Below, one piece after another: positions 57,040 to 64,000 of a stretch of DNA of 64,000 nt; the first letter of the stretch is position 1; each line of letters starts with the position of its first letter. The DNA is from Desulfuromonadaceae bacterium (lineage in GTDB: Bacteria; Desulfobacterota; Desulfuromonadia; Geobacterales; Pseudopelobacteraceae), in assembly GCA_028681335.1 (NCBI GenBank), contig JAQUIT010000002.1:124001-188000 (forward strand), given 5' to 3'. The notes under the pieces were generated by a model, which saw only the letters and a list, made by a program, of their open reading frames with translations, did no database searches and was not told where the DNA came from. The translations under genes were made by a program, and so were the position numbers.

Positions 57040-57912
57040 ATGTGTAAAACGTATGATGTAATCAATCAGAGGATCATGGAGCTATTGGAGCAAGGGACTA
57101 TCCCCTGGAAGAAGCCCTGGAATGCACAGAGCAATTACCCAAAGAACATTATCAGTGGCAAGAAGTATCAAGGCGTCAATGTGTTCATGCTTGCATGTAG
57201 TGAGTTCAGCAGCCCTTACTGGATGACCTTCAAGCAGTGCCAGGATAAAGGTGGACATGTCATCAAGGGTAGTAAGTCCACACCTGTAATCTTCTGGAAA
57301 TGGCTGGATAGGAAAGATGCACCTACAGAGGGTGACAATAGCAGCAATGGCAAGATACCTATGCTCAGGTTCTATTCAGTATTCAACATAGAGCAGACCG
57401 AAGGCATAACACCTCCGACAGCAGAAGAGACACACAACATATTCGATCCGCTCACCAGAGCTGAAGAGATTATAGCTGCAATGCCTATGAAGCCAGAGAT
57501 CAAGCATGGTGGCGGCAGAGCATACTACTCACCCACCCTTGACTATGTGCAGTTAAGCCACCAGCACACCTTCGATACCATAGAGCATTACTACAATACG
57601 TTATTTCACGAGCTATCACATGCTACAGGCCATTCTAACAGGCTTGGCAGGAAAGGTGTAACAGAGACCAGTTACTTTGGAAGTCATGAGTACAGCAAGG
57701 AAGAGCTTGTTGCAGAGATGGGGGCTGCATTCCTATGTGGTCATGCTGGCATTGAGAATACTACCATTGAGAACAGTGCAGCATATATTCAGGGATGGTT
57801 GAAAGCCTTGAAGAACGACAAGACTCTGTTGGTGCATGCAGCAGCTCAAGCACAAAAGGCCAGCGATTATGTGCTTAATGTTAAGCCTGATGTTGTGGAG
57901 GAAGTGGGTTAG
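57040..57912 (+). CDS. ArdC-type antirestriction protein (ssDNA-binding domain plus zincin-like domain)
   Basis: IPWKKPWN, KKYQGVNVFML, FHELSHATGHSNRL. Confidence 0.9.
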   Translation: MCKTYDVINQRIMELLEQGTIPWKKPWNAQSNYPKNIISGKKYQGVNVFMLACSEFSSPYWMTFKQCQDKGGHVIKGSKSTPVIFWKWLDRKDAPTEGDNSSNGKIPMLRFYSVFNIEQTEGITPPTAEETHNIFDPLTRAEEIIAAMPMKPEIKHGGGRAYYSPTLDYVQLSHQHTFDTIEHYYNTLFHELSHATGHSNRLGRKGVTETSYFGSHEYSKEELVAEMGAAFLCGHAGIENTTIENSAAYIQGWLKALKNDKTLLVHAAAQAQKASDYVLNVKPDVVEEVG

Positions 57913-58094
57913 TTTTTCCAGTATGCAACAGCCGGTCTGATCGTCATCAGGCCAGCCGCCACAAGTACGATCCAGATGTAAGGCATAACAAACTCATAGA
58001 AGTATGCACCAGCAGCAATCCCATAGAGTAAGCAACACCACTTCAGAATCGCAATATCCCACCAGTTCCACATCTTAGTTATAAGCAGTTTCAA
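57909..58094 (-). CDS. Small membrane protein
   Basis: 61 aa, strongly hydrophobic; convergent with ardC. Confidence 0.4.
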   Translation of the reverse strand: MKLLITKMWNWWDIAILKWCCLLYGIAAGAYFYEFVMPYIWIVLVAAGLMTIRPAVAYWKN

Positions 58095-58098
58095 ATGG

Positions 58099-58281
58099 TT
58101 ATACCGAGGGCGTAAGATTTAATTTCAGTTCGATGTCATCACTATTAACCAGAGCAATCACACCATTTTCACCTTCCGTACGTACCAAGCCTTGATCAGC
58201 CCACTGTTGAATCTGGGTAACGGAAACACCGTACTTGGATGATGCTTCATCAATCGTGTACCAGCTTTTTGTCAATGACAT
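58099..58281 (-). CDS. MerR/excisionase-like HTH protein
   Basis: SWYTIDEASSKYGVSVTQIQQWADQGLVRTE; AAGGAG before ATG at 58281. Confidence 0.65.
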   Translation of the reverse strand: MSLTKSWYTIDEASSKYGVSVTQIQQWADQGLVRTEGENGVIALVNSDDIELKLNLTPSV

Positions 58282-58295
58282 GGCAGACTCCTTGG

Positions 58296-58319
58296 ACAAT
58301 GTAATCTCAGTTACATTGT
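58296..58319. promoter_or_regulatory. Perfect inverted repeat upstream of HTH gene (putative operator)
   Basis: ACAATGTAA-tctcag-TTACATTGT. Confidence 0.6.
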
Positions 58320-58449
58320 ATCATGTTCAGCCACATACGCATTGATATCATCTTAATTATTCCATCAGCACAGCGTTCACCACTACCGAGATAAGGGGCA
58401 GCGACCGGCAAGGTCATTGTCCCTTTACTCATTTAAGGGAGGCAAGACC

Positions 58450-58797
58450 ATGATCCAGATATCACCAACTATCAGATTGTTCACTTACCAAGGATCTAAT
58501 GAATCCGGACTACAGATAATGTCCTTTATGTTCAGCCACAACTGCAACAACTACCATCTACAGGGAAGGACAACAGACACCATCTACATATTTACAGAAA
58601 GCATCGGAATCTATGTGCTCACAGTCAACAAGGCTATCGGATACATGGGATTGAATAGCTATATGGCACCGGAACCAGACCCGATCAATACCCTGTCCCT
58701 ACACAACCACCAGGAGATTACTGAATGCCTGGACAGCAAGTGGGAGAGCATGAAAGCTGAGACTATCGTTAAGAAGCTGATCCAATACCTCTACTGA
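58450..58797 (+). CDS. Hypothetical protein
   Basis: GGGAGG before ATG 58450 in track frame (58417). Confidence 0.6.
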   Translation: MIQISPTIRLFTYQGSNESGLQIMSFMFSHNCNNYHLQGRTTDTIYIFTESIGIYVLTVNKAIGYMGLNSYMAPEPDPINTLSLHNHQEITECLDSKWESMKAETIVKKLIQYLY

Positions 58798-58809
58798 AGG
58801 AGCAACCAC

Positions 58810-58953
58810 ATGGCCTTATTCAAATGCAACAACTGCAAACTGATCTATGAGGATTACTACCCTCCCGATGATACCTGCATTAAATGTAAGAAAGGCACAG
58901 TTCGGATAGTACCGGAATATTACCTACAGAATGGAGACCATCATGCGAAGTAA
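58810..58953 (+). CDS. Small rubredoxin-like zinc-ribbon protein (47 aa)
   Basis: MALFKCNNCKLIYEDYYPPDDTCIKCKKGTVRIVPEYYLQNGDHHAK*. Confidence 0.6.
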   Translation: MALFKCNNCKLIYEDYYPPDDTCIKCKKGTVRIVPEYYLQNGDHHAK

Positions 58954-59071
58954 TCACATCAAGGAAATAACACTTGTTTTATGTGAGGAGTGCCTAAACT
59001 TCATTGTTGAGTCGGATAGCCTGGAGCTTAAAGGCGTGTCCTACTGTTCAGAATGTATTATGCGAATATAG
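58943..59071 (+). CDS. Small zinc-ribbon-like protein (42 aa)
   Basis: MRSNHIKEITLVLCEECLNFIVESDSLELKGVSYCSECIMRI*; overlaps previous ORF. Confidence 0.55.
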   Translation: MRSNHIKEITLVLCEECLNFIVESDSLELKGVSYCSECIMRI

Positions 59072-59194
59072 CCTCTCTAATTAGTCCGTAAACCCCCTCC
59101 AGCAGCCTATCACTAATAATCCATGCAACCATAAGCATTACTAATCTAAAGAGCTAACAGCGCACTATATCTGCGTCTAAAAGGAGATAACACC

Positions 59195-59692
59195 ATGACA
59201 CTCAATACACTATTCGGAACCAACGTAGAAGGCCCTCAGAAGATACAACTCAGACAGATAAAAGCAGTATATGAAACGCTTTATGTAAGTGAGGAAGTTA
59301 CCGGATACCTCCAGCCAGGACAAAGATACACAGCACCACAGCAAGTATATGACTGCTTCAAATTTCTCATGCAAGAGACAAAAGAAATGTTCGTATGTCT
59401 GCATTTAGACGGAAAAAACAGAATTATCTGCTGTGACTTGGTATCAGTGGGTTCGTTAAATCAAAGTATCGTAAATATGAGGTCTGTGTTCCAAACAGCA
59501 TGCCTATCAAATGCTGCTGCTATCATTTGCCTCCACAATCATCCTTCTGGTGATAGCACCCCTAGTTCTGAGGATATAGCTATTACAAGACGCTTACGTG
59601 AGGCGGGGGAAATAATGGGTATAAAGGTTCTCGACCATATAATTGTCGGTGATGGTGAGTATCTATCATTTGTTGAACGGGGGCTTCTTTGA
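59195..59692 (+). CDS. radC: RadC-type JAB/MPN domain protein
   Basis: HNHPSGDSTPSSEDIAITRRLREAGEIMGIKVLDHIIVGD. Confidence 0.95.
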   Translation: MTLNTLFGTNVEGPQKIQLRQIKAVYETLYVSEEVTGYLQPGQRYTAPQQVYDCFKFLMQETKEMFVCLHLDGKNRIICCDLVSVGSLNQSIVNMRSVFQTACLSNAAAIICLHNHPSGDSTPSSEDIAITRRLREAGEIMGIKVLDHIIVGDGEYLSFVERGLL

Positions 59693-59904
59693 GTTGCCGG
59701 TGTGAAGTATGTACTCGTAAGCTAGGAGCAGCAGAGATAGCACACGGTATTAGGTATGGCCGAGTTTGTGAGGAAACCGGCAGACTGATACCCGCTACAG
59801 AGAGTGCCACTACCCTGTTATGCGGATCATGTGCATCCATGTTCCTCAAACTCGTCTACCAGAAGCTGAACCCTTCCAAAGCCTGCCAATCCAATCTGTT
59901 CTAG
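59689..59904 (+). CDS. Small Cys-containing hypothetical protein
   Basis: CRCEVC...CGSC; overlaps radC stop. Confidence 0.5.
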   Translation: MSCRCEVCTRKLGAAEIAHGIRYGRVCEETGRLIPATESATTLLCGSCASMFLKLVYQKLNPSKACQSNLF

Positions 59905-59961
59905 TAAATAGCAACATCTCCTCAGAACTAAATCGTTAAGAGCCTATGCCCCGTTATTAAC

Positions 59962-59985
59962 ACAGTAGCAGCATCAATCTACTGT
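59962..59985 (+). promoter_or_regulatory. Leader stem-loop (radC RNA-like motif, instance 2)
   Basis: ACAGTAG-CAGCATCAAT-CTACTGT. Confidence 0.5.
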
Positions 59986-59998
59986 AGAAGAAGGCTTT

Positions 59999-60496
59999 AT
60001 GATGAAGTTGAAGAGGAATGAGAAGGTCGAAGAAGTGAAAGGGTATGAGGGGATGTATGCCATTACAACACTTGGGCGTGTCTGGAGCTATCGTAAGAAA
60101 AAATGGTTGAGCCCATGGGCTGATATATACGGGTACTCAAGGATTACATTCCGTAAGGATAGTTTTGAGAAGGACATGAGAGTACATAAGCTTGTTGGAG
60201 AGGCGTTTCTCGACAATCATGATAACAAGCCACAGATCAATCACATCAATGGCAAGAAGTGGGATAACAAGTTAAAGAACCTGGAATACTGTACTGCCAA
60301 AGAGAACATGCAACACGCCCATAAAATGGGATTAACTTCATCGTGCAAGCTATCTAAAAGCGATAGGGAAATGATCTGCCAGTTCCACCTAACCTTCGAC
60401 ATTGGATTGAGCAAGCTTGCCAAGATGTTCGATGTATCACCAACAACTATCCACTACACCCTTAAAACTCACACGCCATTCGAAGGACACGCATAG
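59999..60496 (+). CDS. NUMOD4-HNH endonuclease
   Basis: EGMYAITTLGRVWS, HKLVGEAFL, INHINGKKWDNKLKNLEYCT. Confidence 0.88.
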   Translation: MMKLKRNEKVEEVKGYEGMYAITTLGRVWSYRKKKWLSPWADIYGYSRITFRKDSFEKDMRVHKLVGEAFLDNHDNKPQINHINGKKWDNKLKNLEYCTAKENMQHAHKMGLTSSCKLSKSDREMICQFHLTFDIGLSKLAKMFDVSPTTIHYTLKTHTPFEGHA

Positions 60497-60614
60497 CTAT
60501 ACCACTAGACAAGGGGTCTGCATAACAGCAGGCCCTTTCTATTACCACGTTGATTTTAGTAAGAGCCTATGAGATATGAATTACAGATATTCACCACTAA
60601 TGAGGGTAATCGCT

Positions 60615-61238
60615 ATGGCTACCAAGCAGATATATCAGATCAAGATAACACTTCAGGATATAGAGCCTCACATATGGCGCAGAATACAAGTACCAAACAC
60701 ATATACCTTCTGGGAGCTTCACAGTGCCGTTCAGGATGCTTTCGGCTGGACTAACTCACACTTGCACAAGTTCACCTATACTGATGCTCACACGGACGGC
60801 ATCATTAATAAGCCGAGCGTAATGGGGATTCCACTAGAACCAGAGCTTGAAGATGAAGAGCCACCACTCCCAGGATGGAAGTACAAGATCAAACCTTACA
60901 TTGAGGGAGAGACCAGCAAGATTGAATACACCTATGACTTTGGTGATAACTGGCAGCACACTATAGAGCTTGAGGAGATACTGGAGTCGGTAAAGGGTTT
61001 CAAGTATCCCTTCTGTGTAGATGGAGCTAGAGCATGTCCACCTGAAGATTGTGGTGGTCCACATGGTTATGCAAATTTACTGGAAATCATCTTTGATCCC
61101 AGTGATCCAGTATATGAAGATATGCGTACATGGGTAGACTCAAGAAAGGGATGCACGTTTGAACCAGAGCAGTTCTACTCAGCTCAGGTAAGGTTTGCAA
61201 ACCCTGCAAAGAGATTTAAGGAGTGCTTCGAAGAATAA
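60615..61238 (+). CDS. Plasmid pRiA4b ORF-3 family protein
   Basis: YQIKITLQDIEPHIWRRIQVPNTYTFWELHSAVQDAFGW; GDNWQHTIELE (track start 60576). Confidence 0.88.
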   Translation: MATKQIYQIKITLQDIEPHIWRRIQVPNTYTFWELHSAVQDAFGWTNSHLHKFTYTDAHTDGIINKPSVMGIPLEPELEDEEPPLPGWKYKIKPYIEGETSKIEYTYDFGDNWQHTIELEEILESVKGFKYPFCVDGARACPPEDCGGPHGYANLLEIIFDPSDPVYEDMRTWVDSRKGCTFEPEQFYSAQVRFANPAKRFKECFEE

Positions 61239-61308
61239 GTTAACAATACAGCAGCATACACGCTTACCTACAGGGTATGGGGCCAATGGCTCTGTATCCT
61301 GTTTTTTT

Positions 61309-61335
61309 CTTCAGCAGCATCAATCTAAGCTGGAG
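61309..61335 (+). promoter_or_regulatory. Leader stem-loop (radC RNA-like motif, instance 3)
   Basis: CTTCAGC-AGCATCAATCTAA-GCTGGAG after terminator-like hairpin and T7. Confidence 0.5.
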
Positions 61336-61348
61336 AAAGGGGTAACGT

Positions 61349-62341
61349 ATGAGCATTCACAAAAGAGGCAAGCAGGGTATCTACTATTTCAATTTCACTA
61401 TTAACGGTAAGAAGTATTTCAGGTCTACAGGGACAACCAGCAAGCGAGAAGCCAAGCAGGTAGAGCATACTGAGCGCCAAAGGCTCATGAAGGAAGTAAA
61501 GCTATCACCCCAGGAGAAAGCAGCCAGGACAACTCTTAAGGATGCGATAGAGATTACGTACAACTCGAAGTGGAAGAACAACAAGGATGTAACCGGCACA
61601 TACAGGAAAGCATTACGTTTACTAGAGCTGATAGGAAACATACCTGTAGGCCAGATAACCGAAGAGACAGTTGATAACCTCATAAAGGCCCTTGAAGCCA
61701 CCAAGATAGAGGGAGCAACTATCAATCGCTATCAGGCTACCCTCAAGACCATCCTCAAGCAGATGAAACAGCCAGCAGAGATATTCACACCATTTAAAGA
61801 GAGCAAAGGCCGCATTAGGGTAGTATCCAAGGACGAAGAGACAGCCTTGCTCAGATTGCTGAGAGCCACAGAGAAGCCTGTTTACCTTGAGACAGCTGAT
61901 CTCGTGGAATGCTTACTGGATACAGGGTGTAGGCTCTCGGAGATGCTGGACCTGCTATTCAAGGATATTGATTTTCAGAACAACCAGATACGGATATGGA
62001 TTAACAAGGGTGATCGTCCCAGAAGCATACCAATGACCACCAGAGTCAAATCTATCCTACTGGCAAGAAAGCAGTCAGATAAGCCTTTTACAATTACGAA
62101 GTATCAGGCTGATAAGTGTTGGGCATGGGTAAGGAAGCAGATGGGGCTGGAGGGTGATAGTGATTACGTTATTCATAGTTGCAGACATACTTGTGCGAGT
62201 AGGCTGGTAAATGCAGGGGTGGACTTGTACGTGGTTAAGGAGTGGCTTGGGCATAGTACAATTAAGATAACAGAAAGGTATGCTCACCTGGACCCAGGCA
62301 AATTAGTAACCGCAATGGGGCTATTAGAAGGCTTGAAGTGA
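61349..62341 (+). CDS. Tyrosine recombinase/integrase (right end)
   Basis: TGCRLSEMLDL, HSCRHTCASRLVNAG, WLGHSTIKITERYAHL. Confidence 0.95.
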   Translation: MSIHKRGKQGIYYFNFTINGKKYFRSTGTTSKREAKQVEHTERQRLMKEVKLSPQEKAARTTLKDAIEITYNSKWKNNKDVTGTYRKALRLLELIGNIPVGQITEETVDNLIKALEATKIEGATINRYQATLKTILKQMKQPAEIFTPFKESKGRIRVVSKDEETALLRLLRATEKPVYLETADLVECLLDTGCRLSEMLDLLFKDIDFQNNQIRIWINKGDRPRSIPMTTRVKSILLARKQSDKPFTITKYQADKCWAWVRKQMGLEGDSDYVIHSCRHTCASRLVNAGVDLYVVKEWLGHSTIKITERYAHLDPGKLVTAMGLLEGLK

Positions 62342-62367
62342 GTGTATATGGTCATTTAGAGGTTGTA

Positions 62368-62391
62368 TTTTAGTAGCATTTTTAGTATACC
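62368..62391. repeat. Possible recombinase arm-type sites near attR
   Basis: TTTTAGTAGCATTTTTAGTATACC, compare 30657-30680. Confidence 0.5.
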
Positions 62392-62473
62392 TTACGCACA
62401 TATTGTATGAACTAGAGGTTGCGGGTGAAAGAGTGGTAGACTGCTCAAATGCAGTGCCAGCCAGTGAGTCGAA

Positions 62474-62528
62474 GAAAACCGCCGAGTGTAACAGCTCCGT
62501 GAGTTCGAATCTCACCTCTTCCGCCATT
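62474..62528 (+). repeat. attR: right copy of 55-bp direct repeat
   Basis: Identical to 30556-30610. Confidence 0.95.
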
Positions 62529-62656
62529 ATTTAGATTTCGGCGGTTGGCTGCTCATATGCCAACCGCCTTTTTTATTGTTAAATTACGTCGCTGGCTTTT
62601 ACGGCTGGAACAAAAATCACACTGAAAGTATTCAGGGTGGGGGAGAAAAAATTTCC

Positions 62657-62860
62657 ATGCAAATAACGACACCATTTATAAAGCTGGACAGCTTTCTGAA
62701 AGCGGAAAACGCAGTTTCTTCCGGTGGTGAGGCAAAGGTTATGATCGCAGAGGGATACATTTCGGTAAACGGTGAAGTTGAACTTCGTCGCGGGCGCAAG
62801 CTGTATCCCGGAGATAGGGTTGTCTTTGGAAAAAGAAAGTTTACTGTCGAAGCCGCATGA
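62657..62860 (+). CDS. S4-domain RNA-binding protein (YbcJ-like)
   Basis: IKLDSFLKAENAVSSGGEAKVMIAEGYISVNGEVELRRGRKLYPGD; ATG 62657 in track frame. Confidence 0.85.
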   Translation: MQITTPFIKLDSFLKAENAVSSGGEAKVMIAEGYISVNGEVELRRGRKLYPGDRVVFGKRKFTVEAA

Positions 62861-63006
62861 TATGCGTGCGTTTGCGGCTGTCTGTACATCACCTGCTCTC
62901 GGCGAACTGCTCTAAATAATTTGACTTGTCCGGCCGTTAGCCATTACTATAATTAACTTATTTGTGCCAATTTCCAACGTGTTGTGCGTTATTGAGGGGG
63001 GATTTG

Positions 63007-64000
63007 ATGAATACAAGATTTCTTGATGCCTGTTGGGGGAAGCCGGTAGACCGGACTCCCGTGTGGCTTATGCGCCAGGCCGGTCGTTATTTGCCCGAGT
63101 ACATGGCGGTTCGTTCCAAATGTACTTTCCTTGAATTATGCAAAACTCCTGAACTGGCCGCCGAAGTCTCAATCCAGCCGGTTGATATTCTCGGGGTAGA
63201 CGCCGCGATCATGTTCTCGGATATCCTTACTCCGGTTGAACCGATGGGGATGAAGCTGGATTTTGTTCCGGGACCGGTGTTTGAAAGTCCTATCCGTTCC
63301 ATGGCAGACGTGGAGAAATTGCGTATTCCGCAGATGGAGCAGGATGTTCCCTACGTTCTTGAAACTATTAAAATACTGCGCCGTGAGCTGGCAGGAAAAG
63401 TGCCGTTGATCGGTTTTGGTGGCGCCCCGTTTACGCTCGCTTGCTACATGGTTGAGGGGAAGGGGTCCAAGGACTTTGCCCAGATCAAGCGGATGATGTA
63501 CGCTGCACCTGATGTCTATGGCGCACTTATGGAAAAAATTACCACCATGAGCATGGAGTACCTGAATGCTCAGATTACCGCCGGGGCTCAGTGCATTCAG
63601 ATATTTGATACCTGGGGCGGAATTCTTTCTCCGGCCGATTACGAGCGCTATGTGCTTCCATACACCCTTCGCCTGATAAACGGATTGAACCGTAAGGAAA
63701 CTCCGGTTATCCATTTTGTCAAAGGCTCAGGCGCGATGCTGGACACCGTCCAGAAGGCCGGTGGTGATGTAATGGGTCTTGACTGGCATGTGAGTCTGGG
63801 GGCGGCCAGAGATCTGATCGGGCCGCAGATGGCGGTGCAGGGTAATCTTGATCCGACCGTGCTGTTTGCGACGCAGGAGATTATTGAGCGCGAAGTCAAG
63901 CGGGTCCTGGATGAGAACGCCGGGCGTCCCGGACACATTTTCAACCTCGGTCATGGCATCCTGCCGACGGTCCCTCCGGAAAATGCCCGGTTTATGGTGG
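63007..64000 (+). CDS. hemE: Uroporphyrinogen decarboxylase (3' end outside window)
   Basis: RTPVWLMRQAGRYLPEY, GFGGAPFTLACYM; not in track because it runs off the window. Confidence 0.97.
   Translation, partial: MNTRFLDACWGKPVDRTPVWLMRQAGRYLPEYMAVRSKCTFLELCKTPELAAEVSIQPVDILGVDAAIMFSDILTPVEPMGMKLDFVPGPVFESPIRSMADVEKLRIPQMEQDVPYVLETIKILRRELAGKVPLIGFGGAPFTLACYMVEGKGSKDFAQIKRMMYAAPDVYGALMEKITTMSMEYLNAQITAGAQCIQIFDTWGGILSPADYERYVLPYTLRLINGLNRKETPVIHFVKGSGAMLDTVQKAGGDVMGLDWHVSLGAARDLIGPQMAVQGNLDPTVLFATQEIIEREVKRVLDENAGRPGHIFNLGHGILPTVPPENARFMV

Larger units (their letters stand above)
30611..62528. mobile_element. ~31.9-kb tRNA-Ser-integrated element (genomic island)
   Basis: Flanked by 55-bp direct repeats; tyrosine recombinase at each end; SF3 helicase, ArdC, RadC, IHF, type I R-M; compositional shift. 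Confidence 0.93.

Noticed and set aside
30611-62528. CRISPR array or cas genes in the island
   Set aside because: No regularly spaced 25-40-bp repeats and no Cas-like proteins; repeats found are 9-12 bp iteron-type

Overview
The window has a conserved Geobacter-like (Desulfuromonadia-type; inferred from gene content only) chromosomal backbone at about 1-30.6 kb and 62.5-64 kb. A roughly 31.9-kb, visibly more AT-rich integrated element sits between them, in the 3' end of a tRNA-Ser(TGA) gene and bounded by a perfect 55-bp direct repeat (30556-30610 and 62474-62528). Backbone: trmFO (partial), a GlcF-like Fe-S protein, an XRE-cupin regulator, a methylmalonyl-CoA pathway cluster (carboxyltransferase, biotin carboxylase/BCCP, mutase, epimerase), a porin, parA-parB, the atpF'-F-H-A-G-D-C operon, a radical SAM protein, two tandem kup genes behind a c-di-AMP (ydaO/yuaA) riboswitch with terminator, a DUF4080 radical SAM protein, serS, tRNA-Ser, an S4-domain protein and hemE (partial). 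Element: a tyrosine recombinase at each end, a P4/D5-type SF3 helicase followed by a phased array of 9-bp iterons (candidate replication origin), IHF/HU, a complete type I R-M operon with a vestigial hsdS fragment, ArdC antirestriction protein, RadC, HNH nuclease, secreted NUC1 nuclease and several candidate defence modules: a DGxQRL protein plus Rx4H HEPN-like protein, a soluble protein plus membrane protein pair, a membrane-anchored coiled-coil protein with a RelE-like C-terminus, and an orphan HsdR-N nuclease. Leaders of several element genes share a stem-loop around AGCAGC...AATCTA with compensatory stem changes; it resembles the described radC RNA motif context or a relative. All family calls come from reading sequence; no searches were run.
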